Shown here: positions 34,518 to 43,427 of the stretch, one piece after another
How positions within the stretch are numbered: position 1 is the first letter of the stretch
How the letters are laid out: the number at the start of each line of letters is the position of its first letter
DNA from: G963662605 sp963662605
Lineage (GTDB): Bacteria > Bacteroidota > Ignavibacteria > Ignavibacteriales > Ignavibacteriaceae
DNA: 64,000 nt
Reading direction: 5' to 3'
Assembly (NCBI GenBank): GCA_963662605.1
Contig: OY759785.1
Coordinates: 3,224,001 to 3,288,000, forward strand
Notes under the pieces: generated by a model
Told to the model about the DNA's origin: nothing
Seen by the model: only the letters and a program-made list of their open reading frames with translations
The model's database searches: none
Made by a program: the position numbers and the translations under genes

Positions 34518-34686
34518 TAATTTACGTGTATATAAAATACACAATAAATAATTAAACACAACAGGAAATTTTAAGAAATGAATGCCTAAGGCGGTGAAAT
34601 CACAAACATAAAAGATTCACTTTCTTACCAAATTCGAGCAAAAAACGAATTTTTGAATTATTACCACGCATGTTGGGCAAAAAAAA

Positions 34687-34711
34687 GCCGCCCCGGTTTG
34701 GCCGAGACGGC
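34687..34711 (-). terminator. Terminator of adhesin 2 gene
   Basis: On the minus strand GCCGTCTCGG pairs with CCGGGGCGGC using two G-U pairs and is followed by a run of T. It lies 27 bp past the stop codon at 34738. Confidence 0.7.
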
Positions 34712-34737
34712 ATTAATTTTCAGTTTACGCGGTTATT

Positions 34738-35364
34738 CTATTTTTCCGCTTTCTTGTTCAGCCATTTCTGATAGTACGGAAGAGTCTTTGCTCTTTCTTT
34801 TGCACTTATCACTTTGGCTGCCGACGGTCTCTGTATGCCGACGTAGTTAAATGAGTTCTGATCTACTATAGACAGATCAAGTGGATCTACGTATTTATCG
34901 CCATTCACATCCGTTGCCAATGCCATGCCGGATATATAATTAAACGAATCCTGATCTACCAATGACAGATCAAGAGGATCTACATACCCGTCCTGATTAC
35001 AATCACCACTATAGATTCCGAATACTCCGGTTGCTACTTCTACTTCATTCGAACCATATGCCTGACTGGCGGCTGTTGTGAAGTCATAGCTTGCTGTGCT
35101 GCCCTTTGTAAAGGCTACTCCGGAAGCACTCCAGGTCTCTACACTGTTGCGGTGTTTTATTACCACATAGTAGCTGCCGCTGGCTGCTGTGCTGAACGTT
35201 GCTGTTGCTGAGAACGTCAACGAATCCAATACTACATCTGCTGAATCTACTATTGCATACGGTGTTGCTGCGTTTGCCAACAATACTCGTATTGTATCAA
35301 TGCCGTTCAAGTAACCGCTTGCATTATAGAATCCTTGCGGCACTACCTTTACTGTGACATCGCC
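34738..35364 (-). repeat. Near-identical C-terminal module, copy 2
   Basis: The counterpart of 30759-31382. Differences seen over the first 260 bp are single substitutions such as GGAAGAG context changes and TATCCG/TACCCG, which leave the protein almost unchanged. Confidence 0.85.
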
Positions 35365-38300
35365 TGAGCCGAAACCACCACCGGTAATTTCGTTAAACGA
35401 GGTTAAGCCGCTTCCGGTAAAATTATTATTAGCAGCATCAACCGCGCTTAGACTAAGCCAGGTCGAGCCCGTATACAACCCGCCGTAAATACCGGTTTCA
35501 GTACCTGCAATATCTCCATCGGCATATGTTGCCGTTACATTGTATACAGGTGAAGTGATTCCATTAGCAGATAATGTCCACGTACGATTAAGATAATTTG
35601 CCGCGCTTGTGTTATGCGAACTTTTTGTCCCAACCGCCTTAGCACTGATATAAGCAGAAGACAATGTACCGCTGGTAAGCGTAACACTGATAGGTGCATA
35701 TGAACTGCCACTGCCCAAGGGAAAATTAAATGTTGTCGGAACTGAAGTAATACTTTTTCTTACAACTCCCGTTCCCGTTGCAGCAATCATATTTGTAGCG
35801 GAAGGAGTTCCTGATACAGTTCCATTTAACGTCAAATTATTTGATCCCAGTGTCAATACGCCCGATGTCATGGTATATGTACCGGATACTGTGATTGCAT
35901 TCGTTAACGCAACTCCGGCGGAATTATTGATGGCCAGATTTGTTACGGATGAAGGAAGAGCATCACCGGTTACCTGAGCTGCGCTTCCGGCATATTCGTA
36001 ACGTGACGGGCTATAGTTACGCGTTGTCGTCTGAATTGGTCCGGATGCTGCAGATGCTGAGATACCTGATGTGGAGCCGATTAATAGCGGACCATTGATA
36101 TTGACCGTGCCGTTTCCTGTAATAATTTGCGAAGCGTTTCTGAAATCAGCGGTATCTGAAATATTGATCACACCATTATTAACAAATGTGACAGCAACTC
36201 CTGTGCCCGCGGAATTATTGGAATTGGTACCATTCGGATAGAGCTTCGTTACGTTGAGTGTTCCTGAAGCGCCGATAGTTACGTTACAAGTTTTACCCGA
36301 AGTTGTGCCGAGATTAAAATAATTCGAATAACCCCAGCCGGGAACGGTGGTGTTTGTATCCGGATCAGGTGCACCGGGTTGAAAGGTCATGGTACCGTTA
36401 ATGTTTATCGTCTGATTAAATGTTCCGAGTGAGTGCGACGACGAAATATTATTGTAGCACGCCCACGGAGCGAATGTCAATGTTTTTCCTGAATTAATGG
36501 TCAGTGTGTTATTATCACCGGCGACAGTATAATACGCGAACGCGTTTCCTGCATTAGATGAGCCGTGATAATTGAGCGTCACATTGCGGTCAATAGTAAC
36601 CGTAGTACTTGCAGTATTGGTTCTCAAGCGGTTGATGCTTGCAATACCGGTGCTTCCTGTAATAGTCAAATTGGTTGAAAAAACATCAATGCCGATACCG
36701 TCTGCACGGTCACCGGTATTGGCAGAACCTAAGGCGCTGTTTGTTCCATTCACTTCCAGAGTAGCACCATAGACTTTTATATACCTTCCTGTAGTTGTAG
36801 TCGTCCCGGTTTTTAATGTACCGCCATTAACGACATGGAGGTCCTTACAAGGATATGGTGAGTTATCCAAAGTAACGTTGTTAAGTACCCAAACGTTATC
36901 GGCTGATGTAGGTATTACTGATGGTGTAGTATTCCAACCGGAACCATCCCATTGCTTCCATGTACCGACCGTAGTCCAGTTTCCATCCGCTGTTGAGCCG
37001 TAATCTCCGGTCGCATATGGAACCGTAAGAAATGAAACATCACTGCCGTATGCAGTTCCGGCGCTGTTAATCGCGTAAGCACGAACGTGATACGTAACAC
37101 TTTCGGTGAGTCCGGTTATTGAACTTGAGAAACTCCCGGTACCGGATCCACCGGTTATTTTATTGTCCGCAGTTGAAGGGTTAGAACTCGTACTCCAGCA
37201 AATGCCTCTTTCCGTAACGGCTGCCCCTCCGTCAGAAGTAACGTTACCGCCGCTCGTTGCAGAAGTCGCAGTAATATTGGTCGTTGCGGCAGTAGTAACC
37301 GTAGGTAATGTTGCCGCGGCAAGTGTTGTAAACGAACTATCCGCTCCATAAGAAGTACCATTCGAATTAGTTGCGTATGCCCTGACATGATACGTTGTGC
37401 CAAGGCTTAAGCCGGTAATAGAACTGGTGAATGTCCCTGTTCCCGTTCCGTCCGATGTAAAACTGTTACTGAGTGAAGGGTCTGCCGATGTACCCCAGCA
37501 AACACCGCGAGCCGTAACCGTTGAACCGCCGGATGCCGTAACGTTACCGCCGCTGGTCGCGTAAGTAAGACCTATGTTTGTCGTTGCCGCTGTGGTAACA
37601 ACCGGTGTTGATGATAGCGTTGTAAACGAAACATCGGAACCGTAAACAGTGCCGTATGTATAAGTTGCATATGCACGGACGTGATATGTAGTAGCAGGAG
37701 ATAAACTCGTCAAACTACCTGTAATTGCACCAAGTGATGTACCTCCATCAGTTGTGTGGCTGTCGCTTATCGTCGGATTAGCTGAAGTACTCCAGCAAAA
37801 TCCACTTACCGTAAGTGCCGGATCGCCCAGCTCCGTTATGTTTCCATAAGCTGACGCTGTCAAAGCAGCGATATTCGAAACGCTATCTGTTGATACGGCA
37901 GGTGAAACTCCTGTTGCCTGTGCTGTACCTTTAAGTTTTAAATTAGCCACTGCAAGGTAAAATGAGTTAGTCGCAGCCGAAGCATAAGGATAAACTCTCA
38001 GGAAAAATGTTCCGCCGTTTGCAACGGTGAGTGTCGAAGAATTGAAAGATGTTGACCAATAGTTCACACGGGAAGTAAAGGCCGAAGTCGAAGCACCTGT
38101 TGTCATACCACCTGTATTAGAGAGATACAATCCATTCTGACCACCACCGGCCGCGGTGATTGTGGAATTTACAAGGCTGTTGGAAGCAAAGGTGGTAAAG
38201 TTTGTTCCGTCAGTCGAATAGGCCAACTGCACTTTCATTGCGCCGCTCGTGTTACTGCAGCCGAGATATAATTCAACACCGGTCATGTTCAAACTATAAC

Positions 38301-38619
38301 CCGAAGCCGGAGAAATTTTATACTCCTCATAAACCGCACCAGCACCGGTGCTTGTCCATGAAGTTCCCCATGATCCGGTACCATTGCTCGCCAAAAACCC
38401 TATATAGCTTGCAATACTTTTAGTCCCGGATGAATAACTTGTATACGTGACAAGATTTGATGTATAAGTCATAGCCGAGGCCTGTACGTTCCCTGAAATA
38501 GTTGGAGCTGTACTTGTTCCCGGCGAATTCGGCCACAGTGCATACGCCTGTGCACAAACCTCGGAAACGGAAAACAGAACAGCAAAGATTAATAGTAACC
38601 AAGTAGTACGTTTGTTCAT
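34738..38619 (-). CDS. Giant adhesin-like surface protein 2 with dockerin-like C-terminal module
   Basis: About 1293 residues from ATG 38619, which has GGAG upstream and begins MNKRTTWLLLIFAVLF; the frame is open to 38715 but the extra 32 residues precede the signal peptide. Architecture follows adhesin 1: signal peptide 1-24, a YALWPNSP-type module (25 to about 240), three fibronectin-III-like repeats with GVCWGTSADPS/YHVRAYATNS text, a repetitive beta-helix-like region rich in N, T, G and S, then the dockerin-like module with the two EF-hand loops and tail KTLPYYQKWLNKKAEK. It is separated from its neighbours by terminators and has its own upstream palindrome, so each adhesin gene is probably its own transcript. 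Confidence 0.8.
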   Translation of the reverse strand: MNKRTTWLLLIFAVLFSVSEVCAQAYALWPNSPGTSTAPTISGNVQASAMTYTSNLVTYTSYSSGTKSIASYIGFLASNGTGSWGTSWTSTGAGAVYEEYKISPASGYSLNMTGVELYLGCSNTSGAMKVQLAYSTDGTNFTTFASNSLVNSTITAAGGGQNGLYLSNTGGMTTGASTSAFTSRVNYWSTSFNSSTLTVANGGTFFLRVYPYASAATNSFYLAVANLKLKGTAQATGVSPAVSTDSVSNIAALTASAYGNITELGDPALTVSGFCWSTSANPTISDSHTTDGGTSLGAITGSLTSLSPATTYHVRAYATYTYGTVYGSDVSFTTLSSTPVVTTAATTNIGLTYATSGGNVTASGGSTVTARGVCWGTSADPSLSNSFTSDGTGTGTFTSSITGLSLGTTYHVRAYATNSNGTSYGADSSFTTLAAATLPTVTTAATTNITATSATSGGNVTSDGGAAVTERGICWSTSSNPSTADNKITGGSGTGSFSSSITGLTESVTYHVRAYAINSAGTAYGSDVSFLTVPYATGDYGSTADGNWTTVGTWKQWDGSGWNTTPSVIPTSADNVWVLNNVTLDNSPYPCKDLHVVNGGTLKTGTTTTTGRYIKVYGATLEVNGTNSALGSANTGDRADGIGIDVFSTNLTITGSTGIASINRLRTNTASTTVTIDRNVTLNYHGSSNAGNAFAYYTVAGDNNTLTINSGKTLTFAPWACYNNISSSHSLGTFNQTININGTMTFQPGAPDPDTNTTVPGWGYSNYFNLGTTSGKTCNVTIGASGTLNVTKLYPNGTNSNNSAGTGVAVTFVNNGVINISDTADFRNASQIITGNGTVNINGPLLIGSTSGISASAASGPIQTTTRNYSPSRYEYAGSAAQVTGDALPSSVTNLAINNSAGVALTNAITVSGTYTMTSGVLTLGSNNLTLNGTVSGTPSATNMIAATGTGVVRKSITSVPTTFNFPLGSGSSYAPISVTLTSGTLSSAYISAKAVGTKSSHNTSAANYLNRTWTLSANGITSPVYNVTATYADGDIAGTETGIYGGLYTGSTWLSLSAVDAANNNFTGSGLTSFNEITGGGFGSGDVTVKVVPQGFYNASGYLNGIDTIRVLLANAATPYAIVDSADVVLDSLTFSATATFSTAASGSYYVVIKHRNSVETWSASGVAFTKGSTASYDFTTAASQAYGSNEVEVATGVFGIYSGDCNQDGYVDPLDLSLVDQDSFNYISGMALATDVNGDKYVDPLDLSIVDQNSFNYVGIQRPSAAKVISAKERAKTLPYYQKWLNKKAEK

Positions 38620-38713
38620 GCGACTTCTCCTATTAAATAAATAAACTATTGTAATAAACGGAACCGGTATAATATGTTGATTCAGCGGAAAAAGCGACTG
38701 CTTTTGTAAACGC

Positions 38714-38733
38714 AAAAGTTATCGCTAACTTTT
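38714..38733 (-). promoter_or_regulatory. Conserved palindromic site upstream of adhesin 2
   Basis: AAAAGTTATCGCTAACTTTT has perfect 8-bp arms (AAAAGTTA/TAACTTTT) around TCGC. It lies 95 bp before the start of adhesin 2. The central CG is the usual centre of LacI-family operators, but the binding protein is unknown. Confidence 0.6.
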
Positions 38734-38833
38734 TATGTTAATGTGTATAAATTAGAAAAATATTAATTAGAAAACCAAAGAAATCGCAACATTAATAAAT
38801 TTTAAGACTTGGGAGGGGTTTAGAGGAATAAAA

Positions 38834-38861
38834 AAAGCCTCCCGAACATTCGGGAGGCTTT
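38834..38861 (-). terminator. Terminator of adhesin 3 gene
   Basis: The stem AAAGCCTCCCGAA (38834-38846) pairs with 38849-38861 and is flanked by an A-run that reads as T on the minus strand. It is 23 bp past the stop of the gene starting at 42846. Confidence 0.85.
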
Positions 38862-38883
38862 GATTTTCAATTTATGCGGTTGT

Positions 38884-39508
38884 TTATTTTTCCGCTTTCT
38901 TGTTCAACCAGTTCTGATAATATGGAAGAGTCTTTGCTCTTTCTTTTGCACTTATCACTCTGGCTGCTGACGGTCTCTGTATGCCGACGTAGTTAAATGA
39001 GTTCTGATCTACAATAGACAGATCAAGTGGATCTACGTATTTATCGCCATTCACATCCGTTGCCAATGCCATGCCGGATATATAATTAAACGAATCCTGA
39101 TCTACCAATGACAGATCAAGAGGATCTACATATCCGTCCTGATTACAATCACCACTATAGATTCCGTATACTCCGGTTGCTACTTCTACTTCATTCGAGC
39201 CATATGCCTGGCTGGCGGCTGTTGTGAAGTCATAGCTTGCTGTACTGCCCTTTGTAAAGGCTACTCCGGAAGCACTCCAGGTCTCTACACTGTTGCGGTG
39301 TTTTATTACCACATAGTAGCTGCCGCTGGCTGCTGTACTGAACGTTGCGGTCGCTGAGAACGTCAACGAATCCAATACTACATCTGCTGAGTCTGCTATT
39401 GCATACGGTGTTGCTGCGTTTGCCAACAATACTCGTATTGTATCTATTCCGTTCAAATACCCACTTGCATTATAAAAGCCTTGTGGGATTACTTTTACTG
39501 TAACATCG
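38884..39508 (-). repeat. Near-identical C-terminal module, copy 3
   Basis: The counterpart of 30759-31382 and 34738-35364. The end KNWLNKKAEK-type tail (here YYQNWLNKKAEK) differs by one residue from copy 2. Confidence 0.85.
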
Positions 39509-42500
39509 CCTGATGAAATAAATGCTTTTGCAGTAAACTCACCGCCAACTGTTTGGGCTGAGGCAGTAAAAGTATGTGCATCAGCATTAACAGCACCCAG
39601 ATTTGTCCATGCTGAAGAAGCATAAACGGCACCGGATAACTGAGATTCGGTTCCGACAACATCTGCCGGTAAATAGGTGAACACGGCATCGTAAGATGGT
39701 GTAGTTACACCGTTCACGGTAAGAGTCCAGTAACGATTCAGATAATCAGATAATTCACTAACATTGCTGTTCTTTGTATTACTTACTGCAATACCGACAG
39801 TATCAGCTGTGAATGTACCGCTATTCAGTGTGTATGTTACAGGAGAATAATCTGATGTTCCGTTTGCATCGCCAACCGGGAATGTAAACGAGTGAGGAAC
39901 TGCTGCGGTAAGTACTTTTTTAACACTTCCCGTTCCGCTTGAAATAATCATGTTGGAAGCAGATGGAGTTCCTGCGATCGTCGCAGCACTTCCTAAAATA
40001 AGATGTGCATTGCCGACGTCAAGAGCACCACTGGTTAATGTCAGTGTTCCCAAAATTGCTGCATCTGTATTCAAATACAGACCAAGTGAATTGTTCAGAA
40101 CAACGTTTGCAGTTGAAGCAAAGGTTAATGTACCATTATTGGTAATCGCCTGCTGTGCTGTGCCGTTGAAGGTTACATTACCTGCTGTCGGTGTAAACGC
40201 GAGTGTAGCGCCCGTAGCAACTGAAATGTTACCTTTTATAAGCGTACCGCCTGCCAGGTTGAAGTTACATGTTCCCTGATCAACAGTAATACCTTCCACG
40301 GTTAGCGGAGTAGCACCGGTACCAGTCAATGTTCCTGCGTAATCATATTCAAAATTCGCATATGTACGATTTGAAAGCGACGGTGAAGATGATGACTGGT
40401 GTTTATACGTACTTCCTGATTTGAAAAGTACTCTTGAACTCGGCGCTGTCAAAGCAAACGGGTTGCTGCCTGTTTTAAAGATAAACGTGGCTCCGGTGTT
40501 AAAAACAACGGCATTGGCATTACCGCTGCTGCCGAAAATATTCTGAGCGCAGTTCTGTGTAAAGACTGCTCCGTTTTCAAATGATACGGATGCACTATCA
40601 ACAGGAATAAGTTTGTGAGTAGCACCTTCAAGAAGCATGGTGCCGGATATGCTTCCGGTTCCACCTGTTGGCACTGCTAATGTAATTGCATAAGAAGAAC
40701 CCGAAAGGTTCAGAGCTGAGCCTGCATCTACATTTAAATCTGTTCCGGCTGCACCTCCTACAGTTAAAGTAATACTGGCACTACTAACAAGTTTTACAGT
40801 TGTATTACCAGTTACCGTAAGTTTGGCTACTGACTGGCTCGCAGAGACAACCACAGAATCAGCGACACCGTTATTGAATACCAAGGCATCATTCGCCAAA
40901 GCAGTAGTTCTTGAAGGACTCCAGTTAGTTGCAGTAGACCATGCTGCATCTGTTGCACCTGTCCATGTATACGTCATAGGAGCCTGTACTATGAATGTAC
41001 TACTGGTTGCATTAGTTAATGAACCCGATGCTGCTGTTAAGGTTGCGCTTGCGGCACCTGTTGTAAAAACTAAAGAACTGAATGAAGCTAAACCGCTTGT
41101 CGTCGTTGCAGAAACAGGAGAACCGGTTAATGTAGTTCCGTTTGCAGTAATTGAAACGGATGTAACATAATCAAGGTCACGGTTATTGAGAGCATCAACT
41201 GCTTCAACCGTAACAGCAGGAGACATAGTTGCATCAATGGCAACCGTTGTGGGCTGTTGAACAAAATTCAACTTGCTTGCAGTAACGATAATTTTATTTG
41301 CGTCGGCTGCTGTTGAACTTGCTGCTCCGCCCGCGTTAGCATCTGCGAATAGAGAACCGGTTGCCAGCGCAGTTGCAGATGATACTGTAAACGAGAATTG
41401 CGTATTATCCGTAACTGATGCTGCAAAACTGGCACGCAGCGAAAACGTTTTCGTTCCGCCGTCAGCTGCTGCAAGAGTTAATCCGTTAAACGTAAGGGTT
41501 GAACCGGCAGCAACCTCAGCAATCTTGGTTGCGCCGTCAAAAATACCGACCTCGCGAAGCACTGAAGAATTTGCAGCGCTAAAAGTAATATTAGTCAATG
41601 TCGTTGCAAAATTGTCTGCATCAGTCGTAGCACCGCCGTCGCGGATATCAAACTTCGCTACTTCCAGCGAAGATGAAGTAAGAGTTGCCTCCTGATATGA
41701 AGCATAGTCTATATTAGTCGGCGCACTAAAAGCAGCATTTGCGATAATGTCTGATGCGGAAGAACCTGCGGCGGCAGTTGTCGCCTGACTGTTCGGGTTG
41801 TTTGTTCCGTTAGCGGTCAAATATTTAATTCCCGTACCGCTTCCGTTATACTCCAATACTTTAACATAATATGTTGTTCCAGCATCCAAACCGGTAACAG
41901 CAACACTTGTTCCTGTGCCGTCATATATTGCTTGTTCGCCTGAACCGCCGTATACAGAATTGGCTGTATAGGTTGTACCATCCGCGGCAGTAAAACTGTT
42001 TGAAGTGTTGATTTTTACTAATCGTCCGGCACCGTCACCGTTAGTCCAGCCAACAGTAAATCCTGTCTGACCGACACCGGAAAAGTTAACGTTTGTCGCC
42101 TGTGTTGTCGGTGCTGTCAATGCTCCGACAGGCGTAATACTTACATTATCAATGCCGATAGCTTGTGCGTTTGAAGTAGTAGTCCCCGTTGCGACTGCAT
42201 AATTCCATGCCAAATAGAGTGAAGAACCTGCAGTGATACTGACAGTTAGCGTTTTATTTGACACTACTACGGAATCTCCAGGAACCGTTGCGTATCCCGA
42301 GTTTGAAGCATCTTTGGCAATTGTTGTCAAAAAATCCGCACCAGCGGAAGTCCAGTTAGTTCCATCAGTTGAATAATACATTTGAATACTGAAGCCAGCA
42401 GTATTTGAACCCATGCGGTATTTTTCAACCTTATATCCGATAGTGAGACTGGTAATATTTGAAGCTCCGTCATTTTTCAAAACGGTATAAATGTTCACAC

Positions 42501-42846
42501 TTTTACTGGCTGAACCTGAGGAAAGACCACCAACAGCTCTGTCGCTACCGCCAGCAGATGTTGTTCCGGCTCCAAAGTTGTAAATACCATTTGAAGCACC
42601 AGTGGCCATACTTGCACCACCAACCACCGTGGTAGCCGTTACAGCACTGGAATACGTACCTACCGTTCTTATTGTAGTAAGTTTATCAGCCTTCCAGCCG
42701 TAAGGAAGCGTTGCTGTTGCAGTTGTTCCTAAGCTGTCGAAATTCTGCGTGTAGGTTGTTCCCGCGCTTATGGACACGGTTTGAGCCCAACTTACGCCCG
42801 CAAAGAAGACGATCATAAGAAGAGAGAGTAAAATTTTTCGACTCAT
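38884..42846 (-). CDS. Giant adhesin-like surface protein 3 with dockerin-like C-terminal module
   Basis: A 1320-residue secreted protein with signal peptide about 1-21 (GVSWA-Q). Its N-terminal domain (22 to about 245, TYTQNFDSLGTTATATLPYGW) differs from adhesins 1 and 2 and looks like a jelly-roll domain. A fibronectin-III domain follows near 250-360 (TGLDAGTTYYVKVLEYN), then Ig-like beta domains to about 630. A repetitive region beginning YTWTGATDAAWSTATNW continues to about 1110. The near-identical dockerin-like module with two EF-hand loops ends the protein. The shared C-terminus and different front ends suggest module shuffling. No catalytic motif is seen. Confidence 0.8.
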   Translation of the reverse strand: MSRKILLSLLMIVFFAGVSWAQTVSISAGTTYTQNFDSLGTTATATLPYGWKADKLTTIRTVGTYSSAVTATTVVGGASMATGASNGIYNFGAGTTSAGGSDRAVGGLSSGSASKSVNIYTVLKNDGASNITSLTIGYKVEKYRMGSNTAGFSIQMYYSTDGTNWTSAGADFLTTIAKDASNSGYATVPGDSVVVSNKTLTVSITAGSSLYLAWNYAVATGTTTSNAQAIGIDNVSITPVGALTAPTTQATNVNFSGVGQTGFTVGWTNGDGAGRLVKINTSNSFTAADGTTYTANSVYGGSGEQAIYDGTGTSVAVTGLDAGTTYYVKVLEYNGSGTGIKYLTANGTNNPNSQATTAAAGSSASDIIANAAFSAPTNIDYASYQEATLTSSSLEVAKFDIRDGGATTDADNFATTLTNITFSAANSSVLREVGIFDGATKIAEVAAGSTLTFNGLTLAAADGGTKTFSLRASFAASVTDNTQFSFTVSSATALATGSLFADANAGGAASSTAADANKIIVTASKLNFVQQPTTVAIDATMSPAVTVEAVDALNNRDLDYVTSVSITANGTTLTGSPVSATTTSGLASFSSLVFTTGAASATLTAASGSLTNATSSTFIVQAPMTYTWTGATDAAWSTATNWSPSRTTALANDALVFNNGVADSVVVSASQSVAKLTVTGNTTVKLVSSASITLTVGGAAGTDLNVDAGSALNLSGSSYAITLAVPTGGTGSISGTMLLEGATHKLIPVDSASVSFENGAVFTQNCAQNIFGSSGNANAVVFNTGATFIFKTGSNPFALTAPSSRVLFKSGSTYKHQSSSSPSLSNRTYANFEYDYAGTLTGTGATPLTVEGITVDQGTCNFNLAGGTLIKGNISVATGATLAFTPTAGNVTFNGTAQQAITNNGTLTFASTANVVLNNSLGLYLNTDAAILGTLTLTSGALDVGNAHLILGSAATIAGTPSASNMIISSGTGSVKKVLTAAVPHSFTFPVGDANGTSDYSPVTYTLNSGTFTADTVGIAVSNTKNSNVSELSDYLNRYWTLTVNGVTTPSYDAVFTYLPADVVGTESQLSGAVYASSAWTNLGAVNADAHTFTASAQTVGGEFTAKAFISSGDVTVKVIPQGFYNASGYLNGIDTIRVLLANAATPYAIADSADVVLDSLTFSATATFSTAASGSYYVVIKHRNSVETWSASGVAFTKGSTASYDFTTAASQAYGSNEVEVATGVYGIYSGDCNQDGYVDPLDLSLVDQDSFNYISGMALATDVNGDKYVDPLDLSIVDQNSFNYVGIQRPSAARVISAKERAKTLPYYQNWLNKKAEK

Positions 42847-42917
42847 ATTGATCCTTTTTTTATGTTAATAAACAGTTTTTAACATCAACACGGATGTTAA
42901 TCGCAAACTTTTACATC

Positions 42918-42937
42918 TACCAAGACGACGATAGTAT
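42918..42937. repeat. 20-bp direct repeat, right copy
   Basis: An exact match to 30695-30714 in the same orientation, about 70 bp upstream of the adhesin 3 start. The distance between the two copies is 12.2 kb. Confidence 0.7.
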
Positions 42938-43355
42938 AAAAAAAAGGGAAGAAAACATGCACATAAGCCAGCGCAGCCTTGCCACAGGATGCGTTATTAC
43001 CGCTAATCAAGCCTTAAAACAACGATAAAAGCCTATATACAACGTTCATTCTCTCCAAAAAGCATAATTTAAATATTATGCCATTAGCATAATACCATTA
43101 AAATGGAATTAATGCAAGCACATAAACAATAAATATTGATTAAGATTTATGCGAATAAGAAACTACAACTATTTTTCGTCAATAGCAATTTATTGAATAA
43201 TATGTTAGCCTTTAGCGCTAACTTTACTAAATTTATAATGTCTTTTCCGTAATATACCTAATTTTATGAAATATGTTAGCACATTTAAACTTATTTAATT
43301 GTAACAACTCAAAAAGTTTTTAGTTTTAGAGCCATCTGCGAATAAAAACAAAAAA
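42938..43355. other. AT-rich upstream region of adhesin 3
   Basis: A gene-free AT-rich stretch. It contains TTTAGCGCTAACTTT at 43211-43225, whose core TTAGCGCTAA is a perfect palindrome. On the minus strand it reads AAAGTTAGCGCTAAA, resembling the sites before adhesins 1 and 2, but it lies about 365 bp from the start. Further TGTTAGC half-sites occur near 43202 and 43271. Confidence 0.4.
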
Positions 43356-43383
43356 AAGCCGCTCAAAATTGCATGAGCGGCTT
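43356..43383 (-). terminator. Terminator of the GH28 gene
   Basis: AAGCCGCTCA (43356-43365) pairs with TGAGCGGCTT (43374-43383), and the seven preceding A residues read as T on the minus strand. Confidence 0.8.
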
Positions 43384-43427
43384 GGAAAGTTCGAATCGCA
43401 AAGTCCGGGGTCCGGGACAATTCTGAT

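Noticed and set aside
30759..42846. Many long open frames on the opposite strand of the adhesin genes
   Set aside because: They are by-products of low-complexity coding sequence; none has a ribosome site, a recognisable domain or sensible composition.
30759..42846. Regular internal repeats as a possible CRISPR array
   Set aside because: The repeats are about 300 bp and encode protein domains; there are no short identical repeats with uniform spacers and no cas genes.
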